In this document: positions 40,624-50,275 of the stretch, piece after piece
How the letters are laid out: the number at the start of each line of letters is the position of its first letter
How positions within the stretch are numbered: position 1 is the first letter of the stretch
NCBI RefSeq assembly: GCF_036026595.1
Contig: NZ_JARZFX010000005.1
Location: forward strand, 186,001-250,000
Length of the DNA: 64,000 nucleotides
DNA from: Virgibacillus_P tibetensis
Lineage (GTDB): Bacteria; Bacillota; Bacilli; Bacillales; Amphibacillaceae
Direction: 5' to 3'
Notes under the pieces: model-generated
The model's database searches: none
Told to the model about the DNA's origin: nothing
Seen by the model: the letters and a program-made list of their open reading frames with translations, nothing else
Position numbers and translations under genes: made by a program

Positions 40624-41892
40624 CTATATATTTGTAATCTGCTCATAGGCAAAATTAGCCACTTTATAATACTTTGCTGCGTCTTTATATTTATTTATAC
40701 CTTCAAAATGACCGGCTAGCAACTCCGAGTAAATTATTATGTTAACAAAATCTTTATGTTTCTGTAGATATGGAATAAACTCCTGAATAGTTAGTTTTTC
40801 AAACTTCTCGTAATCCTCTTTCAACAAATAATCATAGGTATATAATATATAATAGAAAATCCTGTATTGCTCAACGTTTTTAATCTGTTTGGTAAGTTGA
40901 AAACCATGTTTTACAGCTTTACTTGTTTGTTCAAAATCTTTTATATTATAATACTCACGAACTAAAGACGCTACAGAGTTTAAATGATCTAGCAACTGAG
41001 CCCGCTCGTCATCCAAAACTTCCCGAAAGTGTTTAATCGCTTCCTTCGACTCGCCTTTAGTAGAATACAAATGTCCCAGGTTTTGATTTGTCAGCTGTAT
41101 CAGCTGCCTGTTATTATTTAATTTTCCTAAATGTAAGCCTAAATTAAAATTCTTTATCGCTTTATCGTACATTTTAATCCGCCGGTAAGATATGCCCATT
41201 ATATTATGAACCTGAGCGCAACGGAGAAAGTTGTATTGCTTCATGAAAATATCCAGCGCTTTATCTGCATACTCAATCGCTTCCAGGGTGTTTCGCAACT
41301 TACTATGCGTTACAGCAATAATATACTGTATATCCGCCAATTCTTCCTCAGTAATCTCTATTTTATTGATTTTTTCTTCTGCCAGCTTATACATCCGCAT
41401 CGCCTGGTTAAACTCGCCACTGGAAGAACTGTAATTACCCCTGAATTTATACCAGTAATACAAATGTAAATTATCAAAGGTACCGGAAATTTCTTTTAAC
41501 TCATTGATTTTATTTAACGCTTCATCAAAATCACCTAAAACCAGATAGTACCTGATCTTGTGTATTTCAAATAGTAGCAAGCTCTCGGTTAAGTTCGAAT
41601 CCATTAATGTTTGGATTTCTTCATATGTAGTAATGATTTTTTTCTTGTCATTTACTTCAAAGAGCATGCCATACCATTGCTTGCATTTTTCATTGATGGT
41701 TGAATCCAATGAATTGTCTACTTGGATTCCCAGGCGAGTACATAACATTTGAATAATTTCCGGGCTGGCTTCTGTCTTGAGATTTTCGATTTTTGATAAA
41801 TAGGATAAGGAAACAATTCCTTGAGCTAGATCTCCCTGTGTCATCTCTTGTTTAGTGCGTTGTAGTTTGATAAAGGACCCTATTTCTATCAA
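40624..41892 (-). CDS. NprR/PlcR-like HTH-TPR regulator (RRNPP type)
   Basis: The TTG at 41892 is chosen because AGGGTGGG lies four bases upstream and the product then starts directly at the HTH; the frame extends to 41967. The 422-residue protein has an XRE HTH at about 5-60 (LQRTKQEMTQGDLAQGI, SLSYLSKIENLKTEASP). Many helical TPR-like repeats follow to the end, for example LGDFDEALNKINELKE, QAMRMYKLAEEKI, KMYDKAIKNFNLGL and SKEAIKHFREVL. Length and layout match NprR (about 423 residues) better than PlcR (about 285). RRNPP proteins change DNA or partner binding when a re-imported peptide sits in the TPR groove. The adjacent propeptide gene supports this. Confidence 0.8.
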   Translation of the reverse strand: MIEIGSFIKLQRTKQEMTQGDLAQGIVSLSYLSKIENLKTEASPEIIQMLCTRLGIQVDNSLDSTINEKCKQWYGMLFEVNDKKKIITTYEEIQTLMDSNLTESLLLFEIHKIRYYLVLGDFDEALNKINELKEISGTFDNLHLYYWYKFRGNYSSSSGEFNQAMRMYKLAEEKINKIEITEEELADIQYIIAVTHSKLRNTLEAIEYADKALDIFMKQYNFLRCAQVHNIMGISYRRIKMYDKAIKNFNLGLHLGKLNNNRQLIQLTNQNLGHLYSTKGESKEAIKHFREVLDDERAQLLDHLNSVASLVREYYNIKDFEQTSKAVKHGFQLTKQIKNVEQYRIFYYILYTYDYLLKEDYEKFEKLTIQEFIPYLQKHKDFVNIIIYSELLAGHFEGINKYKDAAKYYKVANFAYEQITNI

Positions 41893-42034
41893 TATACCCA
41901 CCCTAACATCTATTAGAATTATATTACGTTGTATAGTCTTATTATAACATAATTTCAGATAATTCATATTGGGAAAATAATAGGATGTATAGGGCTGTTA
42001 TCGCCCTAAAAACTTTCCAACTTTCCTGGAATAG

Positions 42035-42081
42035 GAAAATTAGCCCCTATTTTAAGCATATTTTGCTAAAAAGGGGCTAAT
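42035..42081 (-). terminator. terminator downstream of rocA
   Basis: The arms ATTAGCCCCT and AGGGGCTAAT, extended by an inner A/T stem, are followed by TTTT on the minus strand. It lies between rocA and the receptor gene, so the latter has its own promoter. Confidence 0.85.
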
Positions 42082-42108
42082 CGACATAGTGTGACTAATT
42101 ACTCATTA

Positions 42109-43656
42109 CTAAAACATTTCTGACGTTGTTTTACCTTGCATGTGGTGAATTAGGTAATCTGGCCCACCTGCTTTGGAATCTGTTCCCGACATATTGAACC
42201 CGCCAAATGGCTGGTAGCCAACAATGGCGGCTGTACAGCCACGGTTAAAGTAAAGGTTTCCAACATGAAAATCCTGACGTGCCTGTTCTTGATGTGTTCG
42301 GTTATTCGTTATCACAGCGCCTGTTAAGCCATAGTCGGTGTTGTTTGCAATTTCAATTGCTTCATCAAAGTCCTTTGCTTTTGTTAATGCAACAACCGGT
42401 CCGAAGATCTCTTCCTGCATAATACGTGCGTTTGGATCTACATCGGCAAATACAGTTGGGTTGATGAACCAGCCTTTGCTGTCATCTCCATCGCCGCCTG
42501 CAAGCAGTTTCCCTTCTTTTTTGCCAATTTCAATGTAGCTTGAGATTTTATCATAGGCACCTTGGTCAATGACTGGTCCCATAAAGTGAGAGTTGTCATA
42601 TGGATCCCCAGCTGATAATTCCTTCGTTAATTCTGCGACACGATCTTTTACCTGATCATATACATCCTCATGGATGACGGCACGTGAACATGCAGAGCAT
42701 TTCTGACCAGAGAAGCCAAATGCTGATTGGACGATAGATTGTGCAGCCAATTCGAGATCTGCTTCGTTATCAACTACAATCGTGTCCTTTCCGCCCATTT
42801 CAATGATCGTACGCTTCAGCCATTTTTGACCTTCCTGCACTTTTGCCGCACGTTCGAAAATACGTGTACCAACATCACGTGAGCCTGTAAAGCTTACAAA
42901 ACGTGTCCGCGGATGGTCTACAAGGTAGTCGCCAACTTCACTTCCTGGTCCAGGAATGTAGTTCACTACACCTGCTGGCATACCTGCTTCTTCAAGCACT
43001 TCCATTAATTTGTAGGCAATTACTGGCGTAGTACTTGCTGGTTTAAGCAAGACGGTGTTTCCAGAAACCATTGCCGCGGTTGTCGTTCCAGCCATGATGG
43101 CGAATAGGAAGTTCCATGGTGAAATAACGACACCTACCCCTAGTGGAATATAGTTATATTGGTTAAACTCAATCGGACGGCTTTCAATTTTCACACCATC
43201 TTTAAGCTCGAGCATTTGGCGACCGTAATATTCAAGGAAGTCAATTGCTTCTGCCGTATCTGCATCAGCTTCCTTCCATGGCTTACCGCCTTCCTTGACG
43301 AGATGTGCGGTAAATTCGAATTTACGGCGGCGTACAATTGCAGCGGAACGGAATAAAATATCTGCACGGAATTTGGGATCTGTTTTTCTCCATGTTTCAA
43401 ACGTTTCATCAGCAACCTGCATTGCTTTTTCAGCTAATTCCTTCGTTGCTTTCGAAACATAGCCTACCACTTCTTCCTTGTTTGCCGGGTTTACGGAAAC
43501 AATTTTATCCTCGGTTGTAATACGTTCGCCACCAATGATCAGTGGATAATCTTTCCCAAGATCTGATTCGATCTGTTTAAGCGCATCCAGCATAAGCTGT
43601 TTATTTTCTTCAATTGTAAAGTCTGTAAATGGTTCGTGTTTGTACGGTACTACCAT
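42109..43656 (-). CDS. rocA: L-glutamate gamma-semialdehyde (1-pyrroline-5-carboxylate) dehydrogenase
   Basis: A 515-residue class of ALDH typical of RocA/PruA; ATG 43656 has AAGGAGG nine bases upstream. Signatures are KEGGKPWKEADADTAEAIDF, TGSRDVGTRIFERAAKVQ, IIEMGGKDTIVVD with the catalytic Glu, and AFGFSGQKCSACSRAV with the nucleophile Cys. It oxidises glutamate semialdehyde from proline, arginine or ornithine to glutamate. No proline dehydrogenase is in the window. It is monocistronic by its flanking terminators. Confidence 0.95.
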   Translation of the reverse strand: MVVPYKHEPFTDFTIEENKQLMLDALKQIESDLGKDYPLIIGGERITTEDKIVSVNPANKEEVVGYVSKATKELAEKAMQVADETFETWRKTDPKFRADILFRSAAIVRRRKFEFTAHLVKEGGKPWKEADADTAEAIDFLEYYGRQMLELKDGVKIESRPIEFNQYNYIPLGVGVVISPWNFLFAIMAGTTTAAMVSGNTVLLKPASTTPVIAYKLMEVLEEAGMPAGVVNYIPGPGSEVGDYLVDHPRTRFVSFTGSRDVGTRIFERAAKVQEGQKWLKRTIIEMGGKDTIVVDNEADLELAAQSIVQSAFGFSGQKCSACSRAVIHEDVYDQVKDRVAELTKELSAGDPYDNSHFMGPVIDQGAYDKISSYIEIGKKEGKLLAGGDGDDSKGWFINPTVFADVDPNARIMQEEIFGPVVALTKAKDFDEAIEIANNTDYGLTGAVITNNRTHQEQARQDFHVGNLYFNRGCTAAIVGYQPFGGFNMSGTDSKAGGPDYLIHHMQGKTTSEMF

Positions 43657-43716
43657 GAAAAAAACCTCCTTAGATTATGCATATTTACCCCTATGATTGC
43701 GTTTACATGAAATGCA

Positions 43717-43737
43717 AAGGTGGAGCACGTCCACCTT
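43717..43737 (-). terminator. hairpin downstream of camS
   Basis: An 8-bp stem AAGGTGGA / TCCACCTT with a 5-base loop, 57 bp after camS. The following T-run is weak. Confidence 0.55.
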
Positions 43738-43793
43738 ATATTTTAACCCAATTATTACTGTACTTCAATTATTGTAGGTTAAGCCATAATTAT

Positions 43794-44903
43794 CTAATGA
43801 AAAATGTGAACGGTAGGCGATTCTGCTCCTGCCTCGCGGTAAATTAGGCTCTCCATCTTATTACTCGATTTTATATTTATCTCTAAATCAAAATAATCAG
43901 GAAACATATCCAGAACCAGGCCGTACGTATATTGGGTAAACCCTACAACCTCCCCTTTACCATAGAACTCAATTGGTATTTCTATGGTGAGCTTCTGTAG
44001 TTCACCATTGATATAAAAACCATCACCAATTACACCAACATAGTTTGGAAAGTATTGAGCGACCTCGTTTCCGAAGTTTGTCACGGTTTCATGATCGTCA
44101 AAATACTTTTCTCTACCTTCACTTGATGGGAAAAGAATATTCTCTTCATCAATTTCATCCCATCCACCGATCGACGCACTCCCACCCGCGACATTCGTTT
44201 TTGCAACAAAATTCCCAGGAACAGGGGAGCCACTCTCTTGTTCGCGGTATAAGGCTATCATAATAGGGATATTCTGCAGGCCATCCATCTCCCTAATTCG
44301 CTCAACTACTTCTTGAGCAATTTCATTTCCTTGTTCCATCATTTCACTTTGCGGAATATCCTCATAGTAATATGGTCCGCCAGTTTTTGTTTGAAAGCGA
44401 TAAACTGACTTTAATGCCAATCCAATAGACATTCCCACCAGTTCAACCGAATTATCATCCTGTTTCTCTACGAAATTTTGTTCGAGAATATGCGATAAAT
44501 AGCGTGGGTTTTCTTCATATACCTTTTTGTCTGATCCTTTTTCAATTTTTGGATTTAAATCCGTAATCAATTGATAAACCATATCTTCTTTCAAATACTG
44601 ACCTTCTTCAAAGAAGTATTTACCTGGATCATACACAGCCTTGGAATGACGTCTCAGTCCTTCTTCCATCTCATCAATATCCAATCGGTTTGCGATTTGG
44701 TTTGTAATTACTCCTCTGGCCTCGCTGGGGCGGTATGGCAATATCATTTTGTAGTTTTCTTCGGACAATTGGTAGCTGGGTACAATTGACGTTTGTTCCT
44801 CTGCTTCATCGTTCTGTAAAACTTCTTCATCATTTACATTTGGTGTACACCCCGTGATGAACAGGAGTGCAGCAGCAATTAGCCAGACACTTATTTTTTT
44901 CAT
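43794..44903 (-). CDS. camS: CamS-family sex-pheromone-type lipoprotein (YerH)
   Basis: ATG 44903 gives a product starting MKKISVWLIAAALLFITGC, a lipoprotein signal with the lipobox Cys at residue 19; a GTG at 44912 that overlaps the ligA stop is the alternative. The mature part (about 350 residues) matches CamS/YerH in length and order (RPSEARGVITNQIANRLDID, then YSFAFD-free beta-rich C-terminus ending TVHIFH). In enterococci and staphylococci the signal peptide of CamS is processed to a conjugation pheromone; the function in Bacillaceae is unclear. It is coupled to ligA. Confidence 0.88.
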   Translation of the reverse strand: MKKISVWLIAAALLFITGCTPNVNDEEVLQNDEAEEQTSIVPSYQLSEENYKMILPYRPSEARGVITNQIANRLDIDEMEEGLRRHSKAVYDPGKYFFEEGQYLKEDMVYQLITDLNPKIEKGSDKKVYEENPRYLSHILEQNFVEKQDDNSVELVGMSIGLALKSVYRFQTKTGGPYYYEDIPQSEMMEQGNEIAQEVVERIREMDGLQNIPIMIALYREQESGSPVPGNFVAKTNVAGGSASIGGWDEIDEENILFPSSEGREKYFDDHETVTNFGNEVAQYFPNYVGVIGDGFYINGELQKLTIEIPIEFYGKGEVVGFTQYTYGLVLDMFPDYFDLEINIKSSNKMESLIYREAGAESPTVHIFH

Positions 44904-44908
44904 CGCTT

Positions 44909-46921
44909 TCACACCCCTTGTTTTTCAACTGCATCAAGCAGCTGCTTTTCGGTCCAAACATCAACCCCAAGTTCGACAGCTTTATCATACTTGGAACCTG
45001 CATCCTCGCCAGCAACGAGAAAATCCGTTTTTTTACTTACACTGCCAGTTACACTACCACCCATTGTTTCGATCACTTCTTTCGCTTCATTACGTGTAAA
45101 GTTTTCCATCTTTCCTGTTAACACGACTGTTTTACCTGAGAACACTGTGAGCTCCGTTTGAGTGCTTTGCTTTGGCCCTTTATACTTCATATTAATGTTT
45201 AACTCATTTAGATCCTGAATCAGATCGATTACTTTTTGTTCGGAAAAATACTGTACAACTGAGTCTGCCATTTTTTCACCAATTTCATCTATTGCGATCA
45301 GCTCATCATAGGTAGCCTGCTGTAAATTATCCATGGTTTCAAAATGTGCTGCCAGTGTTTTAGCGGCTTTGGATCCGACGAATCGAATTCCTAATCCGAA
45401 TAATAGTTTTTCCAAGGAATTTTCTTTCGAAGCTTCGATAGCCTGCAATAGGTTATCTGCTGACTTTTCCCCCATACGCTCAAGCTTAAGCAATTCCTCT
45501 TTTTCAAGACGGTATAAATCAGCCATGGTACGAATCAGCTTTTCCTGGAAGAGCTGGATGATTACTTTTTCTCCCAGCCCATCTATATTCATAGCATTGC
45601 GGGAAACAAAGTGAATCAGCCCTTCTTTTAGTTGGGCAGGGCAATTCGGGTTAATACAACGCAATGCAACTTCCTCTTCAAGCCGCACTAATTCACTTCT
45701 ACATGCGGGACAATCTGTCGGCATATGGAATTCTTCGGATCCCTCTGGACGTTTCTCTACTATTACACGAACGACTTTCGGTATGATGTCTCCAGCCTTT
45801 TTAATCACAACGGCATCACCAATCCGAATATCCTGCTCACGTATCAAGTCCTCATTATGCAGGGAGGCACGTTGAACAGTCGTTCCAGCAATCTTTACAG
45901 GTTCAAGAATAGCAGTTGGTGTAATAACTCCGGTTCTCCCAACACTTAATTCAATAGCTGTCAGCTTTGTAACTGCTTCTTCGGCCGGAAATTTATAGGC
46001 AATCGCCCAGCGCGGGCTTTTTGCCGTGAAGCCTAATTCTTCCTGCTGATCCAGATCATCTACTTTAATAACAATGCCATCAATTTCGTAGTTTAAATTA
46101 GGGCGCTCTACTGTCCAATAATTAACATACTCAATTACCTCTTCGATGGTTGAGCATTTTTTCCACTCCGGGTTGGTTTTAAATCCTAGCTCTTTTAGTT
46201 TTTTCAGTCGTCCACTATGGGTCGTTGGTGAACCTGTCTTCCATTCGCCAACCCCATACAAGAAAATATCCAGGTTACGTTTTCCAGCTATTTTCGGATC
46301 CAGTTGCCTTAACGATCCTGCTGCTGCATTTCGCGGGTTTGCAAAAGGCTCTTCCTCATTCGCCTCTCTCGTTTCATTCAGAGCAAGAAAGGACTTGTGG
46401 GGCATGAATGCTTCTCCACGCACCTCCAATGATTCTGTTTCTTTTATGCTTAAAGGTATACTGCGTATCGTTCTTAAGTTACTTGTAATATCTTCACCAA
46501 TGGTACCATCACCTCGTGTGGCACCCCGCACAAATTTCCCGTTTTCATACGTCAGTGAAACAGCCAGTCCATCTATTTTCAACTCACACACAAAAGTAAT
46601 CGGTTTATCTGTCCCCTGACTCGCCCGACGAGCAAAATCATGTAGATCTGTTTCATTGAACGCATTTGCCAGGCTGAGCATTGGCACATCATGCTGTACT
46701 TTTTGAAAAGCTGCTAATGGTTCTCCACCAACACGTTGTGTAGGGGAGTCATCCAAGATCAACTCTGGGAATGCCTCTTCCAATTTAAGAAGTTCCTGGG
46801 TTTTTTTATCATATTCCGCATCCGGAACGCTTGGTTTATCGAGCACATGGTATTCATAGTTGTACTGATTCAGTAATTCACTTAATGCTTTCATCTGATC
46901 TTGTGCCTGTTGTTTATCCAT
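44909..46921 (-). CDS. ligA: NAD-dependent DNA ligase
   Basis: ATG 46921 is chosen because AGGAGGTG lies eight bases upstream; the frame runs to 46957. The 670-residue protein has all LigA parts: the NAD-binding N-terminus (YEYHVLDKPSVPDAEYD), FVCELKIDGLAVSL with the adenylated Lys, an OB fold, a zinc finger (CPACRSEL and CINPNCPAQ), helix-hairpin-helix repeats and a C-terminal BRCT domain (GKTVVLTGKMENFTRNEA). It seals nicks in replication and repair. It lies directly after pcrA, as in B. subtilis. Confidence 0.96.
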   Translation of the reverse strand: MDKQQAQDQMKALSELLNQYNYEYHVLDKPSVPDAEYDKKTQELLKLEEAFPELILDDSPTQRVGGEPLAAFQKVQHDVPMLSLANAFNETDLHDFARRASQGTDKPITFVCELKIDGLAVSLTYENGKFVRGATRGDGTIGEDITSNLRTIRSIPLSIKETESLEVRGEAFMPHKSFLALNETREANEEEPFANPRNAAAGSLRQLDPKIAGKRNLDIFLYGVGEWKTGSPTTHSGRLKKLKELGFKTNPEWKKCSTIEEVIEYVNYWTVERPNLNYEIDGIVIKVDDLDQQEELGFTAKSPRWAIAYKFPAEEAVTKLTAIELSVGRTGVITPTAILEPVKIAGTTVQRASLHNEDLIREQDIRIGDAVVIKKAGDIIPKVVRVIVEKRPEGSEEFHMPTDCPACRSELVRLEEEVALRCINPNCPAQLKEGLIHFVSRNAMNIDGLGEKVIIQLFQEKLIRTMADLYRLEKEELLKLERMGEKSADNLLQAIEASKENSLEKLLFGLGIRFVGSKAAKTLAAHFETMDNLQQATYDELIAIDEIGEKMADSVVQYFSEQKVIDLIQDLNELNINMKYKGPKQSTQTELTVFSGKTVVLTGKMENFTRNEAKEVIETMGGSVTGSVSKKTDFLVAGEDAGSKYDKAVELGVDVWTEKQLLDAVEKQGV

Positions 46922-46934
46922 GACCAAGCACCTC

Positions 46935-49154
46935 CTACTGTTTCGTAATTGGGGCAAATTTTGCCAGTACGCGCTTTATTCCTATTGGGGCTGGGAAGGC
47001 AATATCAAGCTCCATCGCTTCTCCTTTACCTTGCACTTTAACAACCGTGCCGATACCCCACTTTTTGTGACTTGCTTTATCTCCAGTTCCCCATGCTTCA
47101 CTTTCTGCACCGGTTGTCTTCTGCATTCTTTCTGCTTTTCGTTTTATGGGAGCAGGTTGACCTTGAGACTGTACAAAGGATCCGCCGAACATGGATTTCT
47201 TCGCTTGTTCTATCCCGTCCACCAGCTCTTCCGGAATTTCGTTTATAAAACGGCTGATCGGATTCATATTGGTTCTGCCGAATAGTGTACGCATTTTTGC
47301 ATGAGTTAAGTATAACTCTTGTTCAGCCCGGGTGATTCCCACATAGGCAAGTCTTCGTTCCTCTTCCATTTCTTCCTCGTCCATCATCGAACGACTATGT
47401 GGAAAAACATTCTCCTCCATACCGATTAAAAAGACTACCGGGAATTCCAATCCTTTTGCAGCGTGTAACGTCATTAACGTGATTTTCTCCTGATTATCCG
47501 GATCTTCCTCATCAACCTTATCAATATCCGCAATCAATGCTAGATCAGTTAAGAAAGCTACTAGGGTTTTATCCTCTGAGGTTTTTTCAAAGTCCTGTGT
47601 AACTGTCATAAACTCTTCTAAGTTTTCCAGACGACTCTGGGATTCGATGGTTTGTTCGTTTTTCAGCATGCGTTCATAGCCGGTTCTCTCTAAAACAGCC
47701 TCAACCATATCTGTAGCAGTTAGAAACTCCTGTTGTTGTGATAAGGTCTGTATTAGACTGCCAAACTCTGCTAATGCATTGGCAGCCTTTTTGGATACGC
47801 CAGTAAAATCAACTTCTTTAACGGCTTCATAAAAGGAGATATCATGTGCATCTGCATGAGCTCGTAATCGATCAATAGAGGTCTTTCCAATTCCCCGCTT
47901 CGGCACGTTTACCACACGCTCAAAGCTTATGTCATCTTCAGGATTAGTAATTAATCGTAAATACGATGTTAAATCTTTAATTTCCTTTCGTTCATAGAAC
48001 TTATGTCCTCCGACCATCTGATAAGATATAGCCGACTTCATAAAAGTTGCTTCAATCGCACGGGATTGAGCGTTGGTTCGATATAAAATAGCAATGTCAC
48101 TTGGTTTATAACCTTTTTTGAGTGTAAGCTCCTGGATTTCATCTGTAATAAACAGGGCCTCTTCTTGCTCTGTTGCTCCTTGATAATAATGAATGTTCTT
48201 TCCATCCGGATTATCTGTCCACAGATTTTTCGGTTTACGTCCGGTGTTATTTCCAATTACTTTATTGGCTGCAGCCAGAATTGATTTCGTTGATCGATAA
48301 TTCTGTTCTAAGAATACGGAGCGTGAAGCTGGGTAATCTTTTTCAAACGAAAGAATATTTGAAATGTCAGCACCGCGCCATCGGTAAATTGATTGATCTG
48401 AATCCCCGACAACACAAAGGTTCTGAAACCGGCTGGCCAGTTGCTTAACCAGAAAGTACTGTGCATGGTTCGTATCCTGATACTCATCCACATGAATATA
48501 TTGAAACCTGCGCTGGTAATACTCAAGTACTTCCGGAACCCTTTTAAATAAATGAATCGTCTGCATGATCAGATCATCGAAGTCGAGTGCTTGGTTTTTC
48601 TGGAGCATTTTTTGATATGCTACATAGATTTGAGCAATCTGTTTATCGTAGAAGTTACCGACATTATTACTGAATTCTTCTGGGGTGATCAGTTCATTCT
48701 TAGCAGCGCCGATTTGTCCAAGCATTGCGCGTGGATCAAATTTTTTCGGATCGATATTCAGGTTTTTTAAGATTTGCTTCACAACGGATAGCTGATCTCC
48801 ACTATCCAATATGGTGAAGTTGCGATTGTAACCGATACGGTCAATATCACGTCGCAAAATCCGAACACACATAGAGTGGAAGGTGGAAACCCACATATAT
48901 TCTCCCTCGGGGCCTACCAGCTTTTGTACACGCTGTTTCATCTCACGTGCTGCTTTATTCGTAAACGTTATGGCCAATACGTTCCTTGCTGCCACGTCTT
49001 TTTCGCCAAGCAAATAAGCGATGCGATGTGTCAGAACTCTCGTCTTTCCACTACCCGCACCTGCCATAATAAGTAAAGGGCCATCTGTATGTTTAACAGC
49101 CTCTCGCTGTTCTTTATTTAATCCTTTTAATAAGTCATCTGTTGTTTGACTCAT
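46935..49154 (-). CDS. pcrA: ATP-dependent DNA helicase PcrA
   Basis: A 739-residue UvrD/Rep-family helicase. Its motifs are MAGAGSGKTRVLTHRIAYLL (Walker A), HVDEYQDTNHAQY (Walker B), GDSDQSIYRWRGAD, LEQNYRSTKSIL, TLMTLHAAKGLEFPVVFL and VGITRAEQELYL. The C-terminal tail has a Tudor-like end (KKWGIGTVVKVQGKGEAMEL) that in other PcrA proteins binds RNA polymerase. It works in repair, plasmid replication and clearing of stalled complexes. It lies upstream of ligA with a 13-bp gap. Confidence 0.96.
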   Translation of the reverse strand: MSQTTDDLLKGLNKEQREAVKHTDGPLLIMAGAGSGKTRVLTHRIAYLLGEKDVAARNVLAITFTNKAAREMKQRVQKLVGPEGEYMWVSTFHSMCVRILRRDIDRIGYNRNFTILDSGDQLSVVKQILKNLNIDPKKFDPRAMLGQIGAAKNELITPEEFSNNVGNFYDKQIAQIYVAYQKMLQKNQALDFDDLIMQTIHLFKRVPEVLEYYQRRFQYIHVDEYQDTNHAQYFLVKQLASRFQNLCVVGDSDQSIYRWRGADISNILSFEKDYPASRSVFLEQNYRSTKSILAAANKVIGNNTGRKPKNLWTDNPDGKNIHYYQGATEQEEALFITDEIQELTLKKGYKPSDIAILYRTNAQSRAIEATFMKSAISYQMVGGHKFYERKEIKDLTSYLRLITNPEDDISFERVVNVPKRGIGKTSIDRLRAHADAHDISFYEAVKEVDFTGVSKKAANALAEFGSLIQTLSQQQEFLTATDMVEAVLERTGYERMLKNEQTIESQSRLENLEEFMTVTQDFEKTSEDKTLVAFLTDLALIADIDKVDEEDPDNQEKITLMTLHAAKGLEFPVVFLIGMEENVFPHSRSMMDEEEMEEERRLAYVGITRAEQELYLTHAKMRTLFGRTNMNPISRFINEIPEELVDGIEQAKKSMFGGSFVQSQGQPAPIKRKAERMQKTTGAESEAWGTGDKASHKKWGIGTVVKVQGKGEAMELDIAFPAPIGIKRVLAKFAPITKQ

Positions 49155-49203
49155 CTTTACACCGCCTTGAATCCATAGTATTCTTTTTTCAACTGAGGAA
49201 TTT

Positions 49204-49887
49204 CTACTTTATTGCCCCAACTGTCTTAATTGCTTTTTTTATATCTGTGTAAATAATATTACCAACAACTATAACATCTGCATGCTCTTTCATTTCCTGT
49301 GCCTGGAAACTGCTCTCTATTCCACCACCGTAAAATAGCATTGTTTCATCCAGCTGACCTTTTACTTTTTCAACAAGCTCCGGGTCTCCATACTTTCCAC
49401 TGTACTCCATATAAAAAACCGGCAAGTGAAATACATGTTCAGCCATATAAGCATATGCTGTTACATCTTCGTCATCCGGTAAATAGCTGTTTGTATGAGT
49501 AAAAGCTTTTGCCTCTTCATTCAAGATACAATATCCTTCTACAAAAATCTCGTTCCAGTTCATAATATCTTTGTATTCCTTAATCGCTTGATGCTGTATA
49601 TCCATCATCCACTTTTTCTCTGTTGAATTCATTACCATGGGAATAAAATAATAATCAAACCCTGGGGTTATAGCTTCCATTGTGGAGATCTCCAGGATGC
49701 ACGGAACCGTGTGCCGGCGAATCCGTGATAAAAGATCTAATACACCATCCAATGTTACATTGTCAGTTCCGCCAACTATAATTGCATCGGTACCAGACTC
49801 ACAGATCATATCTAAATTCTCATCAGAAATTTCTTTAGCTGGATCAAGCTTAAACACGTGCTTCCATTCGTTCATTGTATTATACAA
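49204..49887 (-). CDS. pcrB: heptaprenylglyceryl phosphate synthase PcrB
   Basis: TTG 49887 is kept as the start: GGAGG lies nine bases upstream, and the product then begins MYNTMNEWKHVFKLDPAKEI, parallel to the B. subtilis PcrB start as I recall it. The 227-residue TIM-barrel protein has CESGTDAIIVGGTDNVT, PVFYMEYSGKYGDPE and FYGGGIESSFQA phosphate loops. PcrB joins heptaprenyl diphosphate to glycerol-1-phosphate, an archaeal-type ether lipid step kept in Bacillales. It reads into pcrA. Confidence 0.93.
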   Translation of the reverse strand: MYNTMNEWKHVFKLDPAKEISDENLDMICESGTDAIIVGGTDNVTLDGVLDLLSRIRRHTVPCILEISTMEAITPGFDYYFIPMVMNSTEKKWMMDIQHQAIKEYKDIMNWNEIFVEGYCILNEEAKAFTHTNSYLPDDEDVTAYAYMAEHVFHLPVFYMEYSGKYGDPELVEKVKGQLDETMLFYGGGIESSFQAQEMKEHADVIVVGNIIYTDIKKAIKTVGAIK

Positions 49888-50034
49888 AGTTCTAATCCTC
49901 CATCATTTTTATCCATTAGTTTATTATACCAAAAATTGCTCAGGGAATTTAGGGATATGGTCAATCTTTTTTACGGTCTCTTTTAGAAAAGAAAGTAAGG
50001 GTGCTTTGGAGATGCCGGTGTGATGAACAAAAGC

Positions 50035-50275
50035 GAAGGGCGCCCGTTTATTGCCGTACGAACTGCGCCCGCGCATCGTGGGTGGGGCGACGTTGCCGCG
50101 CAAGGCGGCGTAGTTAGTCGATCTTCCACTGCAACAGGAGATTCACTCCAGAGTATAAGATTCACTTAGACTTTCGCCATTTCTGGCGATAAGTCAAGTT
50201 CATCTAAAAGGGAACATGCCCCTTCATAGGGGTATGCCGACGTTGGGCGCAAAGCCCGGTTTTAGTCGGCCTTCC
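50035..50275 (-). ncRNA. possible structured RNA or repeated DNA element
   Basis: Two hairpins share one plan. At 50088-50120: outer CGAC/GTCG, GTT bulge, inner GCCGC/GCGGC, loop GCAAG, 7-base bulge ending TTA. At 50236-50270: outer GCCGAC/GTCGGC, GTT bulge, inner GGGC/GCCC, loop GCAAA, 7-base bulge ending TTA. The inner stems differ by compensating changes while loops and bulges are kept. Both are followed by CTTCC. Two more hairpins (TCGCC/GGCGA at 50173-50189 and CATGCCCC/GGGGTATG at 50214-50236) lie between. Strand and nature (RNA or DNA repeat) are undecided. Confidence 0.45.

Noticed and set aside
43681..43740. Sigma-54 (-24/-12) promoter upstream of rocA
   Set aside because: GG and GC dinucleotides near TTTGCAT do not have the required spacing; the sequence is explained by the camS hairpin.
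49983..50165. 60-aa minus-strand frame in the structured block
   Set aside because: It is Pro/Ala-rich by chance of GC-richer hairpin DNA and has no ribosome binding site.
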